Source: Allolobophora icterica
Taxonomy: Eukaryota > Annelida > Clitellata > Crassiclitellata > Lumbricidae
Direction of reading: 5' to 3'
Assembly (NCBI GenBank): GCA_963556255.1
Contig: OY744609.1
Location: 9,409,283-9,473,282, forward strand
DNA: 64,000 bases
The notes below the pieces were generated by a model. It ran no database searches, was not told the origin of the DNA, and saw only the letters and a list, made by a program, of their open reading frames with translations. Position numbers and translations under genes: made by a program. Positions 24,454 through 31,332 of the stretch are shown piece by piece. The stretch's first letter is position 1. Each line of letters begins with the position of its first letter.

Positions 24454-27400
24454 TGAAATTGTATAAATTGTTTTGTGTGGTGAACCCTGTACAAGTAGGC
24501 CCTATTGTTCTTCAGGTAGCGCTATACGTGCGCAAATAAGATTGAACTAAGATTTATAAATATTAAATTAAATTGCATTTATTATCCTTGCAAATATTTA
24601 GCTCAAACCATGCTATAGAAATACATAGTAATAATAACATCAGCAATGTTAGTATAATGACAACTGATGTGAACAGCAGTAACAGCAGTAATGATAATAA
24701 ATGGCCAATTAAAAATGTAATTATTAAAATTACCATGATTATTATTATTACGATATGTAATAAGACAATAAACATATGCATAACCCAGCTAAGCTGTCGT
24801 TCAAGTCAAGTCGAAAGAGCTAATTGTATGTTGATGACATTATAAATATATCTCCAACCAATCGAAACTGCCTTTGTTCCAATTGCAGAGTTGGAACCAC
24901 CAAAGAGAAGAAAATCTTGTATGGATGCCGCTTCGAAGGAGGTCTTGGTCGCGTCCAATGGAAATAGTACAGAGTCAGAAATTGAGGCTCAAAACAGTCA
25001 TGACATTCAAGTGTCAGCTGATCATTTGCAGCTGCAGGGTGAAAATCATCAATCGGAAGGCGCCTGTCCTCTTTGTTTTCTCTCTCCGTGCGTGGGTTCT
25101 GCATCTCCAGGTTGGCTTGGCGGAGGACAAGCAGCGCATGCAGCTAACAGTCCAATACGAAGAGTAATTTATGGAAAATATTGGAAGATCATTTGCAACT
25201 TGGGTGGGTGGACGAGCCCATTATATCTGGCCAAGAAACTAACGGAATCGAACGGTGTACTTCACATGCGGGAAATAATGCCAGATTGCGTAGTGCGAAA
25301 AGTGAGATCGTTGTATCCGAATCCAACAGGCACGCCTTACATGGGCCACAAGTGGGAGTAACATTGATACTTTGGATAATTCGCCGGACTTTGTTTAGAC
25401 AGAGAGATTTTTATTGTACACTTACTTTCTGACATAAAGCAGAATTTTATCGATTGTGAGCTGCTTATGTACACCTGTCATAGCTATGATTCAATGTAAC
25501 ATAACATTCCCCCATTTTAAATTTATATAGCGCCTCTTCAAGATTCCTACTCAGAGGTGGATTTAAACCTGAATTGCCCTCAATTGCTCGGCGCCACACG
25601 AAAACCACGTTACGGAGACTAGGTTTTTCATAAGTGCTATGTCAAATCAATTTTGCAATGGCCACAGTCCCTTGTCCGTTCAATCTTCTTTTTTTCTTGC
25701 TTGGATTAGGACCTCGTTGAGGGGGGGTAAGCCACAGATTCATTTTTATACAGATTGGAGCATCTTGTTACAGATCGGATGCCCTTCGTGGCATCAACCA
25801 CAGTTTTCCGCTGTGGACCTAGTCTTGGTGATGAACACATGCCCGCTAGGCAGAGGGTCATCAGGCTTATTTAAATTGAGTCATGTGCTCCCATGTCACA
25901 AGGCTGTTATTGGATATTTGCAGCTTTTAGTTGTCAAGCAAAATGCCACTCTTTTTCTACAGTGTGCCCTACTAGCCTTGCCGCTGTTGGTCCGCGACTG
26001 CTTATTCGTCAGATATAACCCTGCTTATTTCGCAGCTGACCTCTATTTCTAGAGGTCGTTCCACTATCCGCCACCTGTGGACGCGTGTGATAGCAGTCAG
26101 CTCTGCCACACATCAGCTCTGCCACACATCTCTCTGTCCTATGCCAGGCCAAAATCCGGGGAGGTCAAGCAGAGTAGACAGCAGAATGCTAAGGTGGTTA
26201 TGTGTAATGACGGTTGATGGTTATGTAGCACTGATATGTTTGATTTTAGTGTATCATACAATATTGTCACAGCTCTTACGGTTATTCTACTGTGTAGGGT
26301 GCATTGCTTTCATTTGAAAAGCTCTCACTGTCTCCTAATTGGTCGTCATCGGATTCGTCCGAAGAGATTTCACTCTGGCAGGTCTCCTTATCTGCAGAAG
26401 TTTCTGTCACAGACTCCGATATTGCTTTAGATGCTGACCACACGGCAATGTACAAATTCCAAATGTTCTCAACAAATACGTAGGTCTTGCGCCGATACAC
26501 TTTTTTCCCGATTTGGCGACGTGGGTTTTTCGAACGAACAGTCGTGCATATAGACGTGTATGGTCTGTCGACGTGTTCGTTCCAGTCCAAGACAGCCAGA
26601 TTGCTCCGCAGCTCGTACATTAAATTCCCGTAGTGTATCCGTTTATCCAGATAGATCAGACAAACGTTATTAAAACTTTCCACATAAAATGTGTCGTGGC
26701 CTTTGACATAATCTTCAGCGTGCTTGTACACTACCAACGACCGAAGAAAGTCCTGGAGCATTGTAATTGCAGCCTCATTTGAAACAATTCGAACTTCAAT
26801 CATATGCCCCGGCTCTTTGCAGTGGGAAGTTTCATGGCACTTGCTGTGGTTGTTCTGAAAATGAGGGATGCATGATTCTATGAGCTTACGCAGGGTTTGG
26901 GCATCTCCATTGCAATTGTCCATACACCAATAGACGTGGTTTCGAATGGCAGCACCCTTGTCAGAAAGCTCGGGATGCCATGTTTTTCCAATGTTTTTTT
27001 GTGCTCCTTGCCCAATTTTTTTCACCCCGGCTGTTATAGGACGGGTGCAGTGCCAGCGGTCATTGGAATTCCTGGCTTGCTTCCTCTCACGTAGGCGCTT
27101 GTTGATTGTCATGTTTCGATCATGCACATGATGGGCAACTTTAATGTTGCTGAGATCCAGGCTCTCGTACATCCTGTCGAATCCCACTGCCTCGTGACGC
27201 TGTGAACAGTTATCATCATTCCCGTTAATGTGTTGAATATCAACGACTTTGTGAGTTTTCAACCCGATAGCAACATGGTCGGTGTGATAACTATTTCGTC
27301 TACAATGATGTCGTGCGTCAGTCATTATAGAGATAGCTCCATCAGGCGACAGTGAAGACTCCTGCGCTCTAGCGCCAAATATAGATTGCTTTCGCAGGTT

Positions 27401-30258
27401 CTCAGAAATGGCACTAAATGTAACCATATTCCTCCTGCGGAAAAGGTCTGACAATAGTCCAAACCGACTGAAGTCGCTAAAGCGCTCGTACTGTATGGGT
27501 GTCATACCAGAGGCCAGGTAGCTCAACATCACTCGGTGGTTGACTTCAAATTCCTTCCGCTCGCTGTCTATTGTGGATGAGGAACTCCACTGAAAGGAGT
27601 GTTTTTTCGCACACTCCATATCCACCGACAGCACATGACCACTGTGTGTCCATGACTTCACTGAATACGGCGTCACACATGTGGATGAATGTTGTGAGAT
27701 TGTGTCGATCAACTGGGCAATGCTGGAGCACTGCCCAACAAAATTCTCATGTGCAGTCTCCAAAGCTGTTGCTGGAGCTGCTGATATTGCTGCTGTGACA
27801 GATGCTGGATCAGTCAGTGAAGTTGATTCACTTACTTCTTCCGTGACTGAAGACATCGTGAGTGTCTGCTGCGGATGTTGAGTTGCAGAAGAGAGCTTAT
27901 TGGTGTCAACATCCATTATGACTTTCACCAGAACTTCTCTCAAACTTTTTACTCCCAACGCCAAGCGAATGTCCTCACATTTTTGCTCAAATTTAAGTTT
28001 ATCACTGTCGGTTGTAAAAGTTAATTCAAAATGTTTCCTTACAGAAACGTAAGGGTAGCTATAACTCTTGGTAGATCCATCAGACAACCGTTTTTTAAAT
28101 GTTCGCATGTTGCCAACTGCAACACCTGAAGTCGGTGTCGTTGGTACAGCGTAGTCTCCATCCATCTTTGGAAATAGTTCGATATAATGATACTAATATA
28201 TGTCCACTAACGAAATACAATGTTATACTACTATAAGGTCCACTACTGAAATAAGATAATAATATAATATACAGACACGAGATATAAGCTGTATCGACTA
28301 TGCGATTTAAAATGGCTATGAAGTGAAGAAATTACGAAGCTCAACTCTGCTGCAGCGAAATTCAAACTAGAATGAGTACTGCAAACCAAGACTCAATTGT
28401 GAAAGGACATTTCCTAAGTTCATTTCCTAAGTTCATTAGCATAATTTGGCATGTGACCTAGTCTCTCTTCCTTAGGCTGTATATTAGCATCTGATACTGG
28501 TGCAAATTCTTAGAATATGAAATACAGCTTATTGTCTTTAGTGTTCCGGGTATAATAAGGCAACGGTGACAGCATCAACAGCTGGCATTTATATACAGGT
28601 TTACGACCCAAAGCTCGGTTATATATACAAGTGGTCAATTGATCGGGGTAGGCCAGAGGGAGGGTGAAGGGCCTAGGGTGGGGGCTACCACCGATCGACC
28701 GACCGTCCCTGCGCCTCGCCTCCATTCCACAAAGCGGACGATGTTGCCTAGGCTATGCATATAATTAAATTCAGCAGCCTATGCTTGTAAGATGTGTAAA
28801 CCAAAATGAAATCAACGCCCATTGGCCGACAGATGCTTACTTGAACCGCCTACAGTCGTTGGTCACTTCATTCTACGAGGGAAACCGCCAAACCTAAAAC
28901 CTAGGGCTTTAAGGGTATGAGCTTGTTTTCGGGGCCATGTTTTGTTGATGTGCTAAACTCCTCGTTGGTGTAACTTGGTAATGGTAAAGATCATTGCAAA
29001 TTTATATAGTGCCACTTAGAGACTCGTGAGAGGCGCTTCTGACCTAACACAATGAAACCACGGTCAAACAGAATGGTCTTCAAGTATTTGCAGAAAAGAG
29101 AGGCTGAGAAGATACCTTCATTCTCAGTTACACAACTTCTAATTCATTTTGTTAAATTGTTGAAATCTTGCAGTCATCATACGTATTTTAAAGATGTTAT
29201 TTCAAAAGTTAGTTATGTACTACAAGTGAAGTCTAGTATGGTATTGTATTTCTGTATTGTATTGCCATGTTGTGTTATTGTATTGTATTATTTTATTGAA
29301 TATTGTTTTAAGGTTTACCGAATGTGTTTGATTTAATTGTTTTTCAGGGGGTGGCGATGTGGCATTCGTGCGACACACGACCGTACGCGAAAACACGGAT
29401 GGTAGAAATTTAGCCGACTGGGCAAGAAATCGTCGGTCTGATGACTATGAGCTTCTCTGTAATGACGGAACAAGGAAAGACATTGACCAGTGGGCTGACT
29501 GTAATCTAGGACATTTGCCACCAAACGCCATCATGACCGCAGGTAAGCATATGAGTGAGGTCAGGTAGGCAGGTAAGCATATGAGTGAGGTCAGGTAAGC
29601 GTAGAGTGAGGTCAGGTAAGCAGGTAAGCAATAGTACTTCAAGTCTAAAGTATTGGATGTGCTAGAGCAACTTGAAAATGGTTCTGGTTCTTAGCGGTTT
29701 AGTTCCATGTGGAACTGATTGCATACAACTCCGTGTGAATCAATGCTACAATTACTGATGCTTGTTTTAATTTAATTTAAGTGTTTTGAACTGTTTTCAG
29801 TGTTTATTGAGACCCCTCCCAACCCCCAATCCCGCTTTTCTCAGGATTTTAGCATGCCCGTAACTATTCCGTTCCGGAACCTATTGTTCCGTTCCAGAAC
29901 CTTTTTTCCAGAAAAAAAGTACTGGTTAAAACTGATCGCATTCGTTGATATTTTAAGTTTTAAATTTCATGCTCTGAGTTGTTGATCTGCAGGTTTTAAG
30001 ACGGAGAATGAACGAACAATCTACTGGACCCTGCTCCACTTTGCCGAACAGTTCTTTGATGCCGACACGTAAGATGTCTTCCATCGCGTCTTTAGGAAAT
30101 TTCATCCAGGTCCCTTTCAAACTGAGCACCCGCATGCTGTGGCTAACTGTTTGCATTGATTTTGTGGAACTCTCGGGATGGTAGAAAAGAGCGTACTAGA
30201 AGATAAATGCACCATTTTGACATATTGTCCTAGTTTACATTATGAATATATATATATG

Positions 30259-30303
<45 letters not shown>

Positions 30304-31332
30304 TTTATGTATATATACACTGTGTAATTGAGTTGGGCTTTACTTATGCGTGGGAGCCTGCCAGTGCAATCGTCCGTTCCTTAGCATTCATGAGTGTCCG
30401 GATGGGGGAGGCAAGGGGGCATTTGCCCCCGTAGTTGTTGCGAATATTTTACAAAATTAAAGTCTTTTGATTATTATGATTTTTACACCAGTCCCAACAC
30501 GATTTTCAATGCAAGAAAAACAATTATTTAGGTAAGTCCTTGACCATTATTTATTTTTAAAGTTGTCACGTGTTCTAGGTTCATGAATAGCAAGCTATTC
30601 CGTGTAAAAATGTCATTTTGTTCTCCCCCCCTGAAAAATTCCGGTGGACGCCCATGTTAGCATTGTTGGATTACCGTTGAGCTTTTTGTTCTAAATGATC
30701 TATGGAAAAGACGCAAAGGCAGACCAAGGCTACGCTGGATAGATAATATAACTGAGGACATAACATCACTTGGACTAACATTAAGGGGGGCAATAGACTT
30801 GACAAATGACCGAGGACAATGGAGATCATTTATTCGTACCCATCGCCGCCAAATGGCTGGCGTCAGGAACTGATGATGATGATGATGATCTATGGTGCCA
30901 TGCATCTTGTGCTAGCAAAGGCATCACGTTTATGAGATACTTTTAAAAGGTGCTACATGTATATTAAGTACCTGCACACATACATAATATATTCTTCAGC
31001 AGCACTCTTCTGAGTCTTTGTGCTTTTGGGTTGAGTGGTACATAACGGCTATTCTTTTCTCCAGGAATCCCGACTTTAAAATGTTCGACTCTGAGATCAA
31101 CCACAAGGACCTCATCTTCCAGGACGCAACCGTCCGTCTGGTAGAAATCACAAGTGACCAGCAGAACTACAAGGACTTCCTTGGACCGGAGTTCATCCGC
31201 GCGATGCAGAGAATGGAAAGCATCGACTGCGTCACGGGGTCCGGCAAAGAACCGTCGCATCGCCTGCCCGTCGTTGTCATGCTTACATGCACCGTTCTTT
31301 CTATTGTCTGGCAGCTGATGACAGCATCGTAA
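12280..31332 (+). CDS. MELTF: Melanotransferrin-like GPI-type transferrin, 13 exons
   Basis: Exons: 12280-12355, 13701-13991, 15134-15238, 17364-17522, 18850-19040, 20207-20522, 20972-21218, 21575-21702, 22507-22623, 23339-23515, 29348-29542, 29993-30068 and 31065-31332; all phases agree, giving 781 residues. Melanotransferrin is a cell-surface bilobal iron-binding transferrin. Residues 1-20 are a signal peptide. The N-lobe starts at ARWCTM and the C-lobe at ARWCVV (residue 399). The C-terminus is a 20-residue hydrophobic run ending at the stop, as for a GPI signal. Expected N-lobe ligands: Glu99 replaces Asp; Tyr131/132, Tyr238 and His302 are present, with anion site Thr157/Arg161. C-lobe: Asp453 and Tyr485 are kept, but Ala593 and Asn662 replace Tyr and His, and Ser515 replaces the anion Arg. 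A disabled C-lobe, together with DATVRLV and DDYELLC motifs, favours melanotransferrin over serum transferrin. Intron 10 holds a transposon; several introns hold minisatellites. Confidence 0.93.
13566..13637. repeat. (ATT)n microsatellite
   Basis: About 70 bp of nearly pure ATT ending about 65 bp before exon 2 of the melanotransferrin gene. Confidence 0.9.
13992..14420. repeat. Minisatellite made of copies of the exon 2 splice donor
   Basis: Starts exactly at the exon 2 donor and repeats a roughly 19-bp unit, GTAAGTACTAGTATCTGGA, for about 430 bp. I count 17 GTAAGT hexamers including the real donor at 13992. The unit keeps the ideal 5' splice-site core in most copies; a few have TTAAGT, GTAAGC or GTCAGT. 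It lies in intron 2. Confidence 0.85.
14525..14895. repeat. GGTTCTAGAGTGGAGTACTT minisatellite
   Basis: About 370 bp of tandem units of roughly 25-30 bp built on GGTTCTAGAGTGGAGTACTT followed by GAGTA. It shares AGTACT with the array just upstream and may have grown from it. In melanotransferrin intron 2. Confidence 0.8.
15395..15742. repeat. AATGATTATCATACAGTGCG minisatellite
   Basis: Degenerate repeat of ATGATTATCATACAGTGCGG followed by TTGTCATA, variable unit length, in intron 3. It resumes at 17191-17285 after the transposon at 15743-17190, so the transposon landed inside the array. Confidence 0.75.
15743..17190. mobile_element. 1.45-kb hAT-like non-autonomous element
   Basis: Ends CAGAGGCGGATTA and TTAATCCGGCCCTG are imperfect inverted repeats; ATTATCAT flanks both sides (15735-15742 and 17191-17198), although this octamer also recurs in the surrounding minisatellite. 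GGGGCCCCCACA blocks lie just inside both ends. No transposase frame. A second element (16279-16446) is nested inside, and 16925-17055 resembles the element at 46018. Confidence 0.7.
16279..16446. mobile_element. Nested 168-bp hAT-like element
   Basis: Ends CAGGGCCACCGACAG and CTCTCGGCGGGCCTG, flanked by exact 8-bp duplications AAGTAGCC (16271-16278 and 16447-16454). It sits inside the 15743-17190 element, so it is the younger insertion. Confidence 0.85.
17545..17725. repeat. TTTGGCCACCTGTTTTACCA minisatellite
   Basis: Imperfect units of about 30-40 bp built on TTTGGCCACCTGTTTTACCA, starting within 25 bp of the exon 4 donor. Open frames across it are low-complexity and not genes. Confidence 0.65.
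18434..18812 (-). mobile_element. 5'-truncated LINE fragment with (TTGA)n tail
   Basis: Minus-strand frame of 89 codons ending at 18543 contains RGIFPPPRHNNYDLRTRTHN and FIPRALFKDAY-stop, the usual C-terminus of jockey-like LINE reverse transcriptases. It is followed by a short 3' UTR and a (GATT)n tail at about 18434-18450. Lies in melanotransferrin intron 4, just upstream of exon 5. Confidence 0.75.
19115..19240. repeat. GA/GACA-rich simple repeat
   Basis: Purine tract of AGACAGACAGACAGAGAGAG type, about 75 bp after exon 5. It gives long serine/leucine-rich minus-strand frames with no family resemblance. Confidence 0.8.
19990..20200. repeat. ~50-bp AT-rich tandem repeat before exon 6
   Basis: Four to five units built on AATACATATTTTGTTTTT followed by AGTATCA and TTATATTT. 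The array ends a few bases before the exon 6 acceptor (CTTTAG, 20201-20206), so it supplies much of the pyrimidine-rich tract of intron 5. Confidence 0.75.
20505..20635. repeat. Duplicated exon 6 / donor junction
   Basis: ACACCTGGGCAGGTAAGTGC at the exon 6 end is echoed by GCACCTGGATAGGTAAGTCC from about 20585, and the following GTTAACTGCTTTTGTGTC resembles GCAATTGTTTTCTGTGTT. The copy includes the last exon bases plus the donor, leaving a second strong GTAAGT about 75 bp downstream. Confidence 0.6.
20705..20930 (+). repeat. tRNA-headed SINE
   Basis: A-box-like TTGTTGGTTAGAGTTCTTGG near 20716, B-box-like GGGATTTGATCC near 20752, then a body with TGTGCAAGTCTTTGACACCG like the SINE at 10.2 kb. 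In melanotransferrin intron 6. Confidence 0.6.
21955..22335. repeat. (ATAC)n tract followed by a minus-strand SINE
   Basis: 21955-22135 is interrupted ACATACAT repeat. About 22140-22335 on the minus strand carries a tRNA-like SINE: TAACCAGAGGGTCGCAGGTT followed by CAAACCTACC, and a body with ACCTTGGACAAGTGTTCACC. Both lie in melanotransferrin intron 8. Confidence 0.6.
23090..23286 (+). repeat. tRNA-headed SINE with (ATT)n tail
   Basis: Begins near TACAGTAATGGTTACACTCA and has GCAGATCGATTCCCGC as the B-box-like segment. It ends AATAATAAAGAATATTATTA at 23265-23285. In intron 9, about 50 bp before the exon 10 acceptor. Confidence 0.6.
23725..24110. repeat. Left terminal inverted repeat of the Kolobok-like element
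   Basis: 23725-23982 matches 28651-28908 in inverse orientation without a difference that I can see. 23983-24055 has no counterpart, and 24066-24110 pairs with 28604-28645 with one or two differences. Confidence 0.9.
24300..25361 (+). CDS. Transposon-encoded accessory protein, unknown function, two exons
   Basis: Exons 24300-24396 and 24889-25361 join in frame (codon split G/AG) to give 189 residues; the donor is GTAATT and the acceptor TTGCAG. Residues 1-32 are acidic/hydrophobic. Residues 33-90 are polar and include the basic cluster PPKRRKS, a possible nuclear signal. Residues 91-189 form a compact region with CPLCFLSPC, a tryptophan-rich middle (GKYWKIICNLGGWTSPLY), REIMPDCVVRKVR and a C-terminal NPTGTPYMGHKW. 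The CxxC-x4-C cluster may bind metal. I recall similar short proteins next to transposases of this type in invertebrates but cannot name a domain. It diverges from the transposase gene, and the (TA)n tract at 24417-24452 lies in its intron. Two-gene organisation is an inference from position. Confidence 0.6.
24417..24452. repeat. (TA)n microsatellite
   Basis: About 18 TA units inside the intron of the accessory gene of the Kolobok-like element. Confidence 0.9.
25515..26240. repeat. Dispersed repeat nested in the Kolobok-like element
   Basis: Begins with ATTTATATAGCGCCTCTTCA, the reverse complement of the CR1-like 3' end also found at 57.39 kb, followed by GCGCCACACGAAAACCACGT and, after a roughly 440-bp break, ATCCGGGGAGGTCAAGCAG. 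These blocks are contiguous at 900-1100. It lies between the convergent 3' ends of the two element genes. Confidence 0.5.
26282..28165 (-). CDS. Kolobok-type transposase
   Basis: Uninterrupted frame of 627 codons, starting at 28165 and ending at 26282, with no intron needed. The N-terminal 40 residues are polar; about 45-110 look helical. A central region starts SIMTDARHHCRRNSYHTDHV, where the DAR aspartate is a candidate first catalytic acid of an RNase H-like fold. A Cys/His-rich stretch (NHVYWCMDNCNGD, then HSKCHETSHCKEPGH) follows, then DTFYVESFNNVCLIYLDKRI, the conserved C-terminal ESF-N motif with a candidate glutamate. The C-terminus is Ser/Asp/Glu-rich. Catalysis would be cut-and-paste transposition in the nucleus. 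Family assignment rests on these motifs plus the TTAA target and long inverted repeats. Alternatives with TTAA targets (piggyBac) do not fit the motifs. No frameshift or stop is seen, so it may be functional. Confidence 0.75.
   Translation of the reverse strand: MDGDYAVPTTPTSGVAVGNMRTFKKRLSDGSTKSYSYPYVSVRKHFELTFTTDSDKLKFEQKCEDIRLALGVKSLREVLVKVIMDVDTNKLSSATQHPQQTLTMSSVTEEVSESTSLTDPASVTAAISAAPATALETAHENFVGQCSSIAQLIDTISQHSSTCVTPYSVKSWTHSGHVLSVDMECAKKHSFQWSSSSTIDSERKEFEVNHRVMLSYLASGMTPIQYERFSDFSRFGLLSDLFRRRNMVTFSAISENLRKQSIFGARAQESSLSPDGAISIMTDARHHCRRNSYHTDHVAIGLKTHKVVDIQHINGNDDNCSQRHEAVGFDRMYESLDLSNIKVAHHVHDRNMTINKRLRERKQARNSNDRWHCTRPITAGVKKIGQGAQKNIGKTWHPELSDKGAAIRNHVYWCMDNCNGDAQTLRKLIESCIPHFQNNHSKCHETSHCKEPGHMIEVRIVSNEAAITMLQDFLRSLVVYKHAEDYVKGHDTFYVESFNNVCLIYLDKRIHYGNLMYELRSNLAVLDWNEHVDRPYTSICTTVRSKNPRRQIGKKVYRRKTYVFVENIWNLYIAVWSASKAISESVTETSADKETCQSEISSDESDDDQLGDSESFSNESNAPYTVE
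28604..28908. repeat. Right terminal inverted repeat of the Kolobok-like element
   Basis: Inverse copy of the left terminus: 258 bp identical by eye, then about 45 bp similar. It ends CCTAGGGCT immediately before the TTAA at 28909. Confidence 0.9.
29543..29635. repeat. Tandem copies of the exon 11 splice donor
   Basis: The donor GCAG|GTAAGCATATGAG is followed by repeats of GTAAGCATATGAGTGAGGTC with AG: GTAAGC occurs at 29543, 29573, 29595, 29616 and 29624, each preceded by CAG. The array therefore offers five CAG|GTAAGC sites in 82 bp. It lies in melanotransferrin intron 11. Confidence 0.85.
30245..30303. repeat. (TA)n microsatellite
   Basis: Nearly pure TA with a few TGTATA interruptions, intron 12 of the melanotransferrin gene. 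Confidence 0.9.
30389..30656. mobile_element. hAT-like short element, CATGGGCGTCC family, copy 1
   Basis: 268 bp with ends CATGAGTGTCCGGA and TCCGGTGGACGCCCATG, flanked by exact duplications TTAGCATT (30381-30388 and 30657-30664). The interior contains TCCCAACACGATTTTCAATG, shared with the copy at 62262-62532. Confidence 0.85.
30686..30895 (+). mobile_element. LINE C-terminal fragment with (GAT)n tail
   Basis: Plus-strand translation gives KRRKGRPRLRWIDNITED, then LGLTLRGAIDLTNDRGQWR and RRQMAGVRN-stop, followed by a (GAT)n tail. This is the typical C-terminal end of a LINE polyprotein. In melanotransferrin intron 12. Confidence 0.75.

Larger units (their letters stand above)
23725..28908. 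mobile_element. Intact Kolobok-type DNA transposon
   Basis: 5184 bp flanked by TTAA (23721-23724 and 28909-28912). The termini start AGCCCTAGGTTTTAGG on both strands, and by eye the outer 258 bp (23725-23982 and 28651-28908) are identical inverted copies. A further 40-bp homologous block lies inside each (24066-24110; 28604-28645), separated on the left by about 70 extra bases. It encodes a 627-residue transposase-like protein (26282-28165, minus) and a divergent two-exon protein (24300-25361, plus). A TTAA duplication is shared by Kolobok and piggyBac elements; the transposase has Kolobok-like motifs and nothing piggyBac-like. It lies in melanotransferrin intron 10. A dispersed host repeat is present at about 25515-26240. 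Confidence 0.85.

Noticed and set aside
23725..28908. piggyBac transposon
   Set aside because: The TTAA target fits, but the ends are very long and the transposase has an ESF-N C-terminal motif and Cys/His pattern unlike piggyBac. Kolobok fits better.
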